A stretch of DNA of 52,926 nt from Bacteroidales bacterium (lineage in GTDB: Bacteria; Bacteroidota; Bacteroidia; Bacteroidales; UBA932), in the NCBI GenBank assembly GCA_017627255.1, contig JAGAHD010000136.1, forward strand, positions 1 to 52,926, in the 5' to 3' direction. The first letter of the stretch is position 1; every line of letters starts with the position of its first letter. This document shows positions 25,821 to 35,222 of this stretch, in pieces. Below the pieces are notes generated by a model. That model did no database searches. It was not told the DNA's origin and worked only from the letters and a program-made list of their open reading frames with translations. Both the position numbers and the translations under genes were made by a program.

Positions 25821-26816
25821 TTACTTCACGGTCTTGACCTTGAGGGAAGGAACAACGCCGGAAGGATTGTCTTCGCTGGGCGCTGCGTTCGGGAGGATAC
25901 CTACGGATTCCCAGTTCTGCTGGATATCGAAGCCGATGGAGAATTCGTCGGCCACCGGGAAGCCGAGGCCTGCAAGCGTGGCACGGTCAAGTGAGAATTC
26001 ATACTTGCCTTCCACACCTGCACCTACACCAAGTCCCTGTCCATCAGGAAGGATTGCTTCTCCCCAGCCCCAGCCGTGACCGTTGGGCTCACCGGTCCAA
26101 GGATACACACCGGGATCATAGCTGCCCATGCCGGCGCTGTCGTACAGCCAGCCCTCGGTCAGGATATCGGAGCAGGCGTCGGAGAACTGGTCGTCATATC
26201 CACCGGTCGAAGCATCGCCGTCACTGTTGATATAGCAGTGGAACGGGACGTGCTCTACGTCAGGCTCATACGTGACCTGGTCGGTATCCCATTCGATATA
26301 GACAAAGATCTTCTCGGCTGTTGCGTACACCTTGCAGTGGGTGAGGGCCGGGTGAGTGGCATCCTCGTCGCCGTAGGTCTTGGAGAAGGAACCGTCAGCG
26401 AGTTCAGCCCAGTCGGCGAAGTCACCGTCGATCGTAATGTCCTTGATTTCTGCCGGAGGAGCTTCCACAGCGTTCACCGTCACCTTGATGGTCTTCTCGG
26501 CTGCAGTGAACTTGCCTTCCACGGCAGCGACCTTGAGGGAGATGTTGGCGGTTCCGGCCTTGACACCGGTCACTTCACCGGAAGAGGAAACAGTGGCTAC
26601 TGCCGTGTTGTCGGAGGAGTAGGTGATGGCAGCGGAGGAGTTGGTGGTGGCGCCGATCTTCACGGTGCTGCCTTCATCAACCGTTACATCATTGGCTGTG
26701 ATGGTTGCAGTTACGGCCTTTGCAGGCTCGGGTTGGGGTTCGGGTTTCGGATCCTTTTTGCAAGAAACGAAGCCAACCATGGCGGCGAGTGCCAGCAATG
26801 TTAAAACTTTTTTCAT
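25821..26816 (-). CDS. Big_2 plus DOMON/CBM9-like surface lipoprotein
   Basis: A 331-residue protein from ATG 26816. The signal is MKKVLTLLALAAMVGFVSC (lipid Cys19), followed by a KPEPQPEP linker, Big_2 domain (about 35-118) and a C-terminal sandwich (about 120-331; ITIDGDFADWAELADGSF, YEFSLDRATLAGLGFPVADEF). It is encoded directly after SusD, the place where SusE/SusF-like or surface glycan-binding proteins normally sit, so glycan capture at the cell surface is likely. The protein is Gly/Asp-rich around WTGEPNGHGWGWGEAI. It is the intact paralogue of the shortened protein at 23562-24296. Confidence 0.8.
   Translation of the reverse strand: MKKVLTLLALAAMVGFVSCKKDPKPEPQPEPAKAVTATITANDVTVDEGSTVKIGATTNSSAAITYSSDNTAVATVSSSGEVTGVKAGTANISLKVAAVEGKFTAAEKTIKVTVNAVEAPPAEIKDITIDGDFADWAELADGSFSKTYGDEDATHPALTHCKVYATAEKIFVYIEWDTDQVTYEPDVEHVPFHCYINSDGDASTGGYDDQFSDACSDILTEGWLYDSAGMGSYDPGVYPWTGEPNGHGWGWGEAILPDGQGLGVGAGVEGKYEFSLDRATLAGLGFPVADEFSIGFDIQQNWESVGILPNAAPSEDNPSGVVPSLKVKTVK
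26470..26526. repeat. 57-base exact repeat, copy 2
   Basis: Exact match to 24208-24264; here it lies inside an intact Big_2 coding region. The perfect identity contrasts with the diverged flanking domains and suggests recent duplication or gene conversion. Confidence 0.9.
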
Positions 26817-26860
26817 AAGACTTTGATTAAAAGGTTAATAAAATGATGTTTAACAGTTCT

Positions 26861-28816
26861 TTATCTGGGATTCTGCGGAATACCGGCAGAATTGATTTCG
26901 TCCTGGGGAATCAGCAGGGCGATCCGGGGATCGCCGGGCTGGATTATCTCCCAGGTGTGGTATCCGATATAGCGGCGGTCCATCGGGAGGCGGTTGCGGA
27001 ATACATCGAAGAAACGATGGCCTTCGAAGCAGAGTTCCATGCGACGCTCATCCAGGACGAGATCCAGCATACTGCCGTATCCGAGGCCTGAGAGGTCACC
27101 GGAGCCCAGCTCGGGATTCCCGGCGCGGCGGCGGATCGTATTCACGTCCTCGAGGGCATTTCCGTCCTGTCCGAGCTTGGCATACGCTTCGGCGCGGTTC
27201 AGCACGACCTCGCCCCAGCGGAGGAAGACCGGAGAGGTCATCATTACCTTACCGTCCTGGCCGCTGAACTTGGTGTTATAGTAGCGCATGTAGAAACCGC
27301 CGTTGTCCGTACGGCCGATTGCCGCTTTGTACCGGGCGTCCGCATCGGCCTGGGTCTCGGGATACTTTTCTCCCGTATCCGGATTGGTCTTGTTCTTCGG
27401 CTTCGGATGGGCAGGACCGGGGCGGACCCACACGCGTTTCACGCCGTTGATATCCTTTCCAGGGAAGTGCGTGTCGGAATTGTCGACATAGTAGATGGTA
27501 TCCCGTCCGTGCTCAATCTTGCGCTTCGCGATGTGGTCGTAGTATTTGAAGACCGGAATTTCCTTGCCCATGCCATCCAGCGTGGTTCCGATCTGTTCGC
27601 CCTGCGACTGGAAACTGACGGATCCGTCCGCGTTGTATTTACAGCCGATGGCCGCAGAACCGGTGCAGTATTCTCCCGAACCGCCGGGGATGGGGTAGAC
27701 GACCGAAAGATTGCCGTCCATTGCCTTCTGCATTTCCGCATACGTCTTGAGGGGCTTATACTCTTCACCTGCTTTCAGGTCTTTTTCGGGGCGGGGATCG
27801 ACCATCCGGAAATAGGCGTTGAACCGCTTGTCGTCCGGATTGCGGCGGAACAGGTCAATCAGGTCTTCCCGCCAGTAGTGTTCACCCCAGCCGATACCGT
27901 CCTTGATGTACATCGAAGCGATCGATGCCTCGCCATGGTCGACGGCCCACTCGAAAGTCGGTTCCAGGCGGATGCACCAGATGGTCTCCGGATGATCGTA
28001 GGTGTGGGTGGGGTAGTCGGCGAAATCATAGCCGGAAGTGACGGAAGAGGGAGCATGGTCCAGGAGTTCATTGCACTCGTCGATACACTTCTGGTTCTCT
28101 CCCATATAGAGATATACGCGGGCGAGAAGAGCCCTGGCCGCATCCAGAGAAATGTAAGCCTTGCTGCCTCCCGGGTTTCGTTCGGCTTCGCCCTTGGAGA
28201 GGAACTCCTTGGCGGTGATGAGGTCGTTCACGATGGCGTCATATACTTCGCCGACCGTGGCACGGGTCGTCGTGAACGTATCCGTGCTCAGACGCAGCGG
28301 AACGCCCATGTTGTCCCTTCCGTCGGCATACGGCATGGCGTAAAGCGTGACCATGTGGAAATGGGCGATGGCACGGAAGAAATAATTCTCGCCGATGAGA
28401 TGGTCCGTCACGTTGGAAACGCCGGGCTTGATGCTCTCGATGTTGGAATTGGCGGAATAGATGATCTTGTAGGCTATCCACCAGCTGTAGTAAATGTTCT
28501 TGGCGGTGTTGTCGTCCGTGTAGCGGTACGGATTGATGAACGGGTCCTCGGTAATACCCGAAACCGTTACATTGTCTCCGCGAAGCTCCGCAAGCTGGAA
28601 ATAATGGCGGATATAGTAGTTGCCGCTTTCTCCGCCGGACTGGCCCTTGTAGGCGATCTTGTCCATGAAATAGGTGTAGATACCGTCCGTGGTGTAGAAC
28701 GCGGCATCCGGATTCTGGGCGAGCTGATCACCGGTCATGGCGTCAGAGGAATAGAAATCCATGTTGCAGGAGGCCAGCGCCAGGGCGGCAAGCCCGATTA
28801 CAAATATCTTCTTCAT
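26861..28816 (-). CDS. SusD/RagB-family surface glycan-binding lipoprotein
   Basis: A 651-residue protein from ATG 28816, which starts the lipoprotein signal MKKIFVIGLAALALASC (Cys17). The N-terminal SusD-like part (YSSDAMTGDQLAQNPDAAFY) is followed by TPR-like helices (GENYFFRAIAHFHMVTLYAMPYA; LDAARALLARVYLYMGENQK) and the RagB/SusD C-terminal region (VVLNRAEAYAKLGQDGNALEDVNTIRRRAG; LDERRMELCFEGHRFFDVFR). These are diagnostic of the family. It pairs with SusC 13 bases upstream and would cap that transporter and select the glycan. Ligand specificity cannot be read from sequence. Confidence 0.97.
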   Translation of the reverse strand: MKKIFVIGLAALALASCNMDFYSSDAMTGDQLAQNPDAAFYTTDGIYTYFMDKIAYKGQSGGESGNYYIRHYFQLAELRGDNVTVSGITEDPFINPYRYTDDNTAKNIYYSWWIAYKIIYSANSNIESIKPGVSNVTDHLIGENYFFRAIAHFHMVTLYAMPYADGRDNMGVPLRLSTDTFTTTRATVGEVYDAIVNDLITAKEFLSKGEAERNPGGSKAYISLDAARALLARVYLYMGENQKCIDECNELLDHAPSSVTSGYDFADYPTHTYDHPETIWCIRLEPTFEWAVDHGEASIASMYIKDGIGWGEHYWREDLIDLFRRNPDDKRFNAYFRMVDPRPEKDLKAGEEYKPLKTYAEMQKAMDGNLSVVYPIPGGSGEYCTGSAAIGCKYNADGSVSFQSQGEQIGTTLDGMGKEIPVFKYYDHIAKRKIEHGRDTIYYVDNSDTHFPGKDINGVKRVWVRPGPAHPKPKNKTNPDTGEKYPETQADADARYKAAIGRTDNGGFYMRYYNTKFSGQDGKVMMTSPVFLRWGEVVLNRAEAYAKLGQDGNALEDVNTIRRRAGNPELGSGDLSGLGYGSMLDLVLDERRMELCFEGHRFFDVFRNRLPMDRRYIGYHTWEIIQPGDPRIALLIPQDEINSAGIPQNPR

Positions 28817-28829
28817 AGTGCGATTTCCA

Positions 28830-31820
28830 TTAGAAATTGACATCAATACCGAGAACGACCGTCATCGGGATGGGGTAGTTCTGGGAATACATGCCGGCGT
28901 GGTGATAGGTATCTCCATCCAGGCGGACCTCCGGGTCCATGCCGGAGAACCGGGTCAGGGTATAGAGATTGTCGGCGGAGACATAGAAGCGCGCTCCGGA
29001 CATCTTGACCCGCTCGAGGAAACGCTGCGGCAGGTTGTAGGAGAGCGTGACGTTCCTCAGACGGAAGAAGCTGCCGTCCTCGAGGAAGCGGGAAGATGTC
29101 TTTTCTGCACCATCCTTGCGGCCGCTGGACGGCTTCGGATGCGTGGCGATGTCACCGGGCTGCTGCCAGCGGCTCCAGCCCAGGCCGTTGTCGATGGACA
29201 TCAGGTTCATGCCGATGTAGGCGCCGTCATGGTCCATTGATTCACGGGTCTTGTTGTAAATGGTGTTGCCGACCACGAAGTTCCCGTTGGCGCTGAGGGA
29301 GAATCCCTTCCAGCGGAGAACCGTGTTAAGGCCGCCGCTGAACGCCGGAGAAGCGACGCCGACGATCTGGTTGGTCGCGCTGGCCCATTCGTTTACGAGG
29401 GTGACGGAACCGTCTTCTTCGATCTTCTCCCACTGCGGGAGACCGTTCTCGGAGTTGACGCCGGCCCACTTGGGCATGTACCAGGAATAGACATCCTGTC
29501 CTTCCTTGATGATCTGGTTGACGTCACCGCGGGACATCACGATGTCCTGGTGCTCGGGAAGATCCAGCACACGGTTCTGGTTGAAGCCCATGTTGAATCC
29601 GATGGTCCAGCCGAAATCCTTCCTGTTGACGATGGCTCCGTCGACGGCGATCTCGGCACCCATGTTCCGAACCTTTCCGACATTGTCCATCACGGCATAG
29701 AATCCGGAAGACGTCGGCATCGGGGACTGGAGGAGGATCTTGCTGTTGATGGTGTGGTAGAGGTCTACGGTCACGTTCCAGTTGTTCCTGATGGTGGCAT
29801 CGAGGCCGACGCTGGCCATATAGGCTTCTTCCCATCCCAGATAGGGATTGGCCATCCGCTCCAGGGTGCCGGCCTTGGCGCCGTTGTACTGGTTGCTCAT
29901 GCTGTATGTCTCCTGGTAGGCGAAGTTGGGGATGTTGTCATTGCCCGTCTTGCCGTAACCGGCACGGAGTTTCAGGAAAGTAAGGTTCTTGTTTCCGTTC
30001 AGGAACTTCTCGCGGGAGATGATCCAGGCTGCGGAAGCACCCGGGAAATAACCGCCGCGGTTCTTGGGACCGAACTTGGAACTCTCATCGTAGCGGATGG
30101 AGGCCGTGGCGATGTATTTGCCCTGATAGGCATACTGGACCTGCCCCAGCAGCGCCCATGCACGGGTGCGGTAGTCACTGCCGCTGGCAATCCAGTTGGC
30201 CGTATTGGAAAGGGCGCGCTGGCCCTGCGGGATGTTGTCGCCGGAAGCGGCCATGCTGCGGGAGTATCCTTCGCCGAATTCCCAGCCGAGGATACCGTTG
30301 AGGTCATGGTTGCCGAACGTTTGGTGCAGTTTGGCCAGGTTTGTCGTGCCCCAGCCGTTCCACTCGGAGTCGCTGTTGCCCAGGTAACCGCCCGTCGTGG
30401 CTCCGTCATAGGTACGGGGATCCGTATAGTCTTCCCAGAAGGAGTTGGACGTGTCATAACGGTTCATGGAAGTAAGCGTCAGCCAGTCGGTTACGTTCCA
30501 GACCAGCTGGAGGTCTCCGGTGAGGCTTTCCCCCCAGCCGCGGCCGTAGTTGTACTGCTCGGAATGAAGGATGTTGGACGGGTTCTGGGTCCACCACTTC
30601 TCCCCATTGTCGGGACGGATGTTGTCCTTCATGAAAACAAGTTCATCGGTGTAGTTCCCGTTCTCGTCCATGACATAGGGGATATCCCAAGGCATGGCGT
30701 AGTACGAATACTCAACCAGCCGGTAGGAGGATTCAGTCCTGTCGTGCGATTTGGCATAATTCAGCCGGAGCGTCATGTTGAGGCGGTCCGTGATTGGGGC
30801 GGACAGGTTCATGCGGCCGGACGTCTTGCGGAAATACGTATTGACGGCCGTACCGAGCTCATTGTAATGGTCGGCGCTGATGAAATAGCTGACCTTGCCT
30901 GACTTGCCGGAAACCGAAGCGTAGTAATCCTGTACGACGCCCGTCTTGAAACAGTTGGAGAGCCAGTCAAAGTCCTGGTTCAGAAGCGATTCCGGATAAT
31001 TGGACGCAAAGGCCGAGGGGTCCGTCATGGACTGTGTGAATTCGTAGAGCTGGGAGGAACTCATGGGATGGAAACGTCCCATCAGGGCCCGCTTGATGCC
31101 GCCGCTGGCCTTGAATTCCACGCTGGTCTTGTCCTGCTGCCCGCTCTTGGTGGTGACCACGATGACACCGCCGGAAGCGGCAGCACCATACAACGCCGTG
31201 GCGGAGGCATCCTTCAGGACTGTAATCGTTTCAATGTCATTGGGGTTGAAACTGCCGCCGGCCACGCCGTCGACAACGTACAGCGGACCTGCGCCGGCTG
31301 TGATGGAACCGGTACCGCGGACGCGGATATCCGCCGTTTCGCCCGGACGACCGGAGCCGTTCATGACGACGACGCCAGCTACTTTGCCCTGCAGCATGTT
31401 GCCGACATCGTTGGTGGATACGTCGCGGAGTTTTTCACCGCTCATGGTAACCACGGCACTGGAAAGCTCCGCTTTCTTCTGGGTCGTGTAACCCAGCACC
31501 ACCACCTCGTCGAGCGCTTCAGTGTCGGGACTCAGGGCTATATTGATCAGTGTACGGCCGTTCACAGGTTCCGAGACACTGACATAACCCAGGGAGGAGA
31601 AAGTGATCGTTGCGTCCGCGGGCGCCTGGATCACGAATTTTCCGTCGTAGTCGGTAACGGTGCCGCTACCGCCGGAGAGCATGACGCCCGCCCCGATGAG
31701 GGGCTGGCCGTCCGTGGCGTCCGTGACCTGGCCCGAGATTGTAATCCGCTGGGCCCATGCAGGGACGGCAAGCATCGCGGCTGCCAGTACTGCAAACAGG
31801 TAGGAATGGAGATTTCTCAT
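28830..31820 (-). CDS. SusC/RagA-family TonB-linked outer-membrane transporter
   Basis: A 996-residue protein. The signal peptide ends AVPAWA/QRITI. A CarboxypepD_reg-like domain (about 25-105; ISGQVTDATDGQPLIGAGVML) leads to the TonB box region (EALDEVVVLGYTTQKK), then the plug (LQGKVAGVVVMNGSGRPGETADIRVRG; PLYVVDGVAGG; LYGAAASGGVIVVTTKSG) and a 22-strand-type barrel ending in VVLGIDVNF. Imports oligosaccharides across the outer membrane with SusD. It is the third gene of the minus-strand operon, 50 bases after the aldolase subunit gene, which is unusual: cytoplasmic catabolic genes come first. Confidence 0.97.
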   Translation of the reverse strand: MRNLHSYLFAVLAAAMLAVPAWAQRITISGQVTDATDGQPLIGAGVMLSGGSGTVTDYDGKFVIQAPADATITFSSLGYVSVSEPVNGRTLINIALSPDTEALDEVVVLGYTTQKKAELSSAVVTMSGEKLRDVSTNDVGNMLQGKVAGVVVMNGSGRPGETADIRVRGTGSITAGAGPLYVVDGVAGGSFNPNDIETITVLKDASATALYGAAASGGVIVVTTKSGQQDKTSVEFKASGGIKRALMGRFHPMSSSQLYEFTQSMTDPSAFASNYPESLLNQDFDWLSNCFKTGVVQDYYASVSGKSGKVSYFISADHYNELGTAVNTYFRKTSGRMNLSAPITDRLNMTLRLNYAKSHDRTESSYRLVEYSYYAMPWDIPYVMDENGNYTDELVFMKDNIRPDNGEKWWTQNPSNILHSEQYNYGRGWGESLTGDLQLVWNVTDWLTLTSMNRYDTSNSFWEDYTDPRTYDGATTGGYLGNSDSEWNGWGTTNLAKLHQTFGNHDLNGILGWEFGEGYSRSMAASGDNIPQGQRALSNTANWIASGSDYRTRAWALLGQVQYAYQGKYIATASIRYDESSKFGPKNRGGYFPGASAAWIISREKFLNGNKNLTFLKLRAGYGKTGNDNIPNFAYQETYSMSNQYNGAKAGTLERMANPYLGWEEAYMASVGLDATIRNNWNVTVDLYHTINSKILLQSPMPTSSGFYAVMDNVGKVRNMGAEIAVDGAIVNRKDFGWTIGFNMGFNQNRVLDLPEHQDIVMSRGDVNQIIKEGQDVYSWYMPKWAGVNSENGLPQWEKIEEDGSVTLVNEWASATNQIVGVASPAFSGGLNTVLRWKGFSLSANGNFVVGNTIYNKTRESMDHDGAYIGMNLMSIDNGLGWSRWQQPGDIATHPKPSSGRKDGAEKTSSRFLEDGSFFRLRNVTLSYNLPQRFLERVKMSGARFYVSADNLYTLTRFSGMDPEVRLDGDTYHHAGMYSQNYPIPMTVVLGIDVNF

Positions 31821-31870
31821 ATCGAGACCAATTGGTTATAGTTAAAAATTAAGAATATCCTTTCTGGGAA

Positions 31871-33097
31871 CTACAGCAGGTCGTTCAGGCCGATCAGGTT
31901 GAAGGCCCGGAAATACTTGTCCATGTCCCGTTCGATGCGTCCCAGGACGATTCCTTCGGCATCGATGCCCAGCCGGGACAGGTTGTCATACAGGAAACTG
32001 CGGGCTGCGAGGGGGCGAGGCTGCTGCCAGATGTAGCGGCAGCAGGTGGCGACGATCCAGTCTTGACGCTCCGGAGTGAGTTCGCCGAGATCCTTTCCCT
32101 GCTCGTCTTCGTGGAGCCATTTTTCCCAGCGGTGGGAGGCATGCACCTCATCCCGGAGGGTCTCCCGCATCCGGGAGGGGACGGCGACCCGGCCTTCCGC
32201 AGAGGCCTGGGTTTCCAGATCCTCCAGCTCGCACAGGGCGCGGTACTCACTGATGGTGAATTCGGGACCGACGTTCGCGGCACCCATGCCGCACAGGGGA
32301 TACTCCTCGGGGTTGGCTACATCATCGGTATAGTGGCCTTTGATGTAGCTCCCCAGAGGACGTACTTTAGCGGTGAGCTTTTTCGCGACCTCGCCGTCGA
32401 AGACCGTCGTGTCGAGGTCGGTGCCCACCTTCCCGACAATGAAGCATGGCCATATGTCGGGCAAACCAACACTTATTAACCCTTTTTTCAGCTCTCGTAT
32501 AAATGTATCGAAAGTTGTCTCGTCAGCGAGGCCTCCATGGACCTCTTCCGTGCCCACTTCATAGGAGATAGGGGCCAAACCCCCGTCCTTCCGGAATTTC
32601 TCCACATGGGCGATCAACTCCACCGTGCGGGCTGCCACCAGGTGGATGTCGATGATTTCCCCCTTGGGGACATTGATGTCAACGGTCGGGTCGACGTGGA
32701 TCAGGTCGTATCCCGCCAGAACGGCAGCCTCAAAGGATTTCTTGACGCCGTTCATGGCGTCTTCGACGCTCCAGCGCTCCGTGCGCTGGCAGTCTTTCAG
32801 CCAGGGACCGCCGTGGTCGATGGCGATGATGACCGGTCCGGTGAAATGGACCCGCTCCGTTTCGAAACGGACCAGGCGGGTGAATGCTTCCTGGGTCATC
32901 CCCGTATAGCCCCCGTCGCAGTCGACCTGGTTCAGCGTGGCTGCGAAATAGATGGGAGCGTTGTTCCGTTTGGCGGCGCGGAGGGCAGCCCGGATAACGG
33001 ACGGGGAATTCGGACAGGCGGCGAAGATGGTGCGGGGAACACCGGTCTGCGCCTTCAGTTCTTCGATTCGGTGGAGTAATTGTTCCGTTTTTCTCAT
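31871..33097 (-). CDS. KbaZ/GatZ/AgaZ-like tagatose-1,6-bisphosphate aldolase subunit
   Basis: A 408-residue cytoplasmic protein of the PF08013 family. Family-defining blocks are NNAPIYFAATLNQVDCDGGYTGM near the N-terminus, GPVIIAIDHGGPWLKD, DLIHVDPTVDINV, YEVGTEEVHGGL and NVGPEFTISEYRAL. In E. coli, GatZ/KbaZ support the catalytic class II aldolases GatY/KbaY that split tagatose-1,6-bisphosphate into dihydroxyacetone phosphate and glyceraldehyde-3-phosphate. No GatY/KbaY gene lies in the window, so either it is elsewhere or this subfamily works alone. Eight bases separate it from agaS. Confidence 0.88.
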   Translation of the reverse strand: MRKTEQLLHRIEELKAQTGVPRTIFAACPNSPSVIRAALRAAKRNNAPIYFAATLNQVDCDGGYTGMTQEAFTRLVRFETERVHFTGPVIIAIDHGGPWLKDCQRTERWSVEDAMNGVKKSFEAAVLAGYDLIHVDPTVDINVPKGEIIDIHLVAARTVELIAHVEKFRKDGGLAPISYEVGTEEVHGGLADETTFDTFIRELKKGLISVGLPDIWPCFIVGKVGTDLDTTVFDGEVAKKLTAKVRPLGSYIKGHYTDDVANPEEYPLCGMGAANVGPEFTISEYRALCELEDLETQASAEGRVAVPSRMRETLRDEVHASHRWEKWLHEDEQGKDLGELTPERQDWIVATCCRYIWQQPRPLAARSFLYDNLSRLGIDAEGIVLGRIERDMDKYFRAFNLIGLNDLL

Positions 33098-33105
33098 AGT
33101 CGTTT

Positions 33106-34230
33106 TCAGATATATAAGGTAACGCCTTCGACTACTCTGGAAATGTTCCCGGAAACGGACGGCGTATCCGGATTCAGGCCGCAGTCAATGGATTTGAAAA
33201 ATCCCAGCAGTTGGCCGGCGACGACATAACTGACGCAGCCGTAGCAGGGGGGTATGTCTTGGGGCATGCCTGTTTCAATGCAGAGATCGTATTCGGAAGG
33301 GTCCAGGCCGGGATTCTTCGTGCACACGACCAGTACGCCTGTGACTTTGTTGCCCTTCTGGACCTGGCGGATGAGATCGAGCTCGTAGCGCCGTACGGAT
33401 GGATTGGGAGAGAGCAGATAGACCAGCAGGGAATCTCCGTTGACGACGGCCTTGGGGCCGTGCCGGAATCCCAGATAGGAATCAAAGGAACACATGACGG
33501 AACCGTCGGTGAGCTCCTGCAATTTGAGATGGCATTCTTCCGCGACTCCTTTCAGCGGGCCGGAACCGAGGAAAATGGCCCGCTTGAAATCGAGGGTCGC
33601 AATCTTCCGGATAGCCGCTTCGTAACGGTCAAGCACTTTCTCCACGCAGGAGGAGACCTCTTCGACAAGCGGAATATCCTGTTCCAGGCGGTCGATGTTG
33701 GCAATCAGCGCGCAACTCAGGAACATGGTCGAGTAGCTGCTGGTCATGGCCAGGGAGAGGTCATTGGTGGCGGGAGGAAGCAGGATGGTCAGGATATTGT
33801 CTCCATGCATCTGCGCGAGCTGGCCATCCTTGTTGCACGTGATGAAGATGTGGGCGACTTCTCCCGCAATCTTTTCCACGGCCTTGACTGCGCCCACACT
33901 TTCCGGACTGTTCCCGGAGCGGGCGAAAGAGACAAGCAGCACCTTGCTGGATGAATCGAAATACATCTGCGGGTTCGTGATGATGTCCGTCGTGGCAATG
34001 GCGCGCGCTCCCTTGAATCGGGTTTCGTGCAAAGCGGGCTCCAGCGCATCGCCAATATAGGCGGACGTTCCGGCTCCGGTGAGAATGACGGCATAGCCTT
34101 CATTCAGGTATTTGTCAGTGAATGAACGGATTTCCGCTTTTCTTCCGCCGATCAGCCGGACGGCGTCCCGCCACACGGCAGGCTGCTGCCTGATTTCCCG
34201 GTAGGTATGATAATTCTGTGTCATTGACAT
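33106..34230 (-). CDS. agaS: AgaS-type SIS-domain galactosamine-6-phosphate deaminase/isomerase
   Basis: A 374-residue protein (start at ATG 34230, or 34224 giving two fewer residues). It aligns by eye with E. coli AgaS along its whole length: REIRQQPAVWRDAV, ILTGAGTSAYIGD, SFARSGNSPESVGAV, AMTSSYSTM, GFRHGPKAVV and NPDTPSVSGNISRVVEGV. AgaS converts galactosamine-6-phosphate to tagatose-6-phosphate with release of ammonia. There are two SIS domains and no signal peptide. It is the first gene of the minus-strand operon, with a DeoR-type operator at its promoter. Its presence is the strongest single pointer to GalNAc/GalN as the substrate. Confidence 0.93.
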   Translation of the reverse strand: MSMTQNYHTYREIRQQPAVWRDAVRLIGGRKAEIRSFTDKYLNEGYAVILTGAGTSAYIGDALEPALHETRFKGARAIATTDIITNPQMYFDSSSKVLLVSFARSGNSPESVGAVKAVEKIAGEVAHIFITCNKDGQLAQMHGDNILTILLPPATNDLSLAMTSSYSTMFLSCALIANIDRLEQDIPLVEEVSSCVEKVLDRYEAAIRKIATLDFKRAIFLGSGPLKGVAEECHLKLQELTDGSVMCSFDSYLGFRHGPKAVVNGDSLLVYLLSPNPSVRRYELDLIRQVQKGNKVTGVLVVCTKNPGLDPSEYDLCIETGMPQDIPPCYGCVSYVVAGQLLGFFKSIDCGLNPDTPSVSGNISRVVEGVTLYI

Positions 34231-34253
34231 GTCGATTGAGAATGTTAACGACA

Positions 34254-34261
34254 CAAAAATA
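34254..34261 (-). promoter_or_regulatory. -7 element of the agaS operon promoter
   Basis: The minus strand reads TATTTTTG, an exact TAnnTTTG match, which would start transcription near 34248, about 20 bases before the ATG at 34230. No TTTG lies at the ideal -33 distance; instead the palindromic operator 34282-34296 covers that position. Confidence 0.55.
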
Positions 34262-34281
34262 TGAAATGAAAATCAAAAACG

Positions 34282-34396
34282 TTTCGATTATCGAAAGAAA
34301 TTCAAAATCGAAATGATAGAAAAAAGAGTAATTGCGCTTTAATCAATTTACAATCAGGTGGTTACGCTAAAATCAAAAATGTTTCGTAATGTTTCG
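34282..34396. promoter_or_regulatory. DeoR-type operator cluster before agaS
   Basis: TTTCGATTATCGAAA at 34282-34296 is a perfect 15-base palindrome over the -33 region. ATCGAAAT repeats the half-site at 34307-34314. Two direct repeats of AATGTTTCG lie at 34378-34386 and 34388-34396, 10 bases apart, just after the deoR stop codon. All share the TTTCG/CGAAA core with the operators before deoR and pfkB. Binding by the neighbouring repressor is inferred. Confidence 0.55.
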
Positions 34397-34404
34397 GTTT
34401 TTAG

Positions 34405-35196
34405 CTATACAGCGACGGTCTCCACGTTTACCTTCATGGCTTTCAGCTGGTTGCGGATGTTGGAAGGGATGTGGTTGTCCGTGATGATTGTATTGATCTT
34501 GTCCGGCATGGCGATGAAGGCGAGGGCCCGTTTGTTGATTTTGGAAGAATCAAAGACGGCAATCACTTCGCGTGCGCGCGATATCATTACTTGATTGGTG
34601 CTGGCTTCTTCCATGCTGGGAGTGGACAGACCGGCTTCCAGGCTGAAGCTGTCTACACCGAGGAACAACTTGTCACAATAGAAAAGTTTCAGGTTGGATT
34701 CTGCGAGGGGACCGACGATGGAATTGCTGGATTCCCGCACGCTCCCTCCCAGCAGAATGACCTTGAAACGTTTGTATTTCAAGGCGTCCATCATGGCGTT
34801 CACCGAGTTTGTAATGATTGTTAAATCATTGAATTTATGTAGGTTGTGAACGACTTCCAGCGCTGTTGTTCCCGAGTCGATGAGGATGGTGTCTCCGTTT
34901 TTGATATGGGCGGCGGCCGCACGGCCGATGGCTTCTTTCTCCCGGGCGTTCACCAGGCGTTTGAAGCTGAAATTCCGCTCCTCTTCCTCGCTCCGGGCTT
35001 CGCTGGCCTGGGTAATGGCGCCTCCATGGACCCGGATCAGCAACTTCCTCTCCTTGAGGATCCGGAGGTCTTTCCGGATGGTGACTTCCGAGACTCCGAA
35101 ATCCCGGCTGAGCTCGGTGACATTGACCGTGGAGTCTTCTTTCAGTCTTTGGAGAATAGCGGACCGGCGTCCCTGGGCAGAATCGTAAATGTTCAT
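34405..35196 (-). CDS. DeoR-family (AgaR-like) transcriptional repressor
   Basis: A 263-residue protein. The start at ATG 35196 gives MNIYDSAQGRRSAILQRL, the normal N-terminus of the family, and fits the promoter at 35223-35254; longer forms would read through that promoter. The winged helix is residues about 8-60 (VTELSRDFGVSEVTIRKDL, LLIRVHGGAI). The C-terminal effector domain contains the phosphosugar-binding motif ILIDSGTTALEVV. Family members sense phosphorylated sugars. AgaR of E. coli controls GalNAc/GalN genes, and similar operators occur here before deoR, pfkB and agaS, so a local repressor of the whole locus is the simplest reading. PULs are more often run by HTCS or sigma/anti-sigma systems, neither of which is seen here. 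Confidence 0.92.
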   Translation of the reverse strand: MNIYDSAQGRRSAILQRLKEDSTVNVTELSRDFGVSEVTIRKDLRILKERKLLIRVHGGAITQASEARSEEEERNFSFKRLVNAREKEAIGRAAAAHIKNGDTILIDSGTTALEVVHNLHKFNDLTIITNSVNAMMDALKYKRFKVILLGGSVRESSNSIVGPLAESNLKLFYCDKLFLGVDSFSLEAGLSTPSMEEASTNQVMISRAREVIAVFDSSKINKRALAFIAMPDKINTIITDNHIPSNIRNQLKAMKVNVETVAV

Positions 35197-35222
35197 GCTG
35201 ATGGTTTTGTTTAAGTTTGGTG

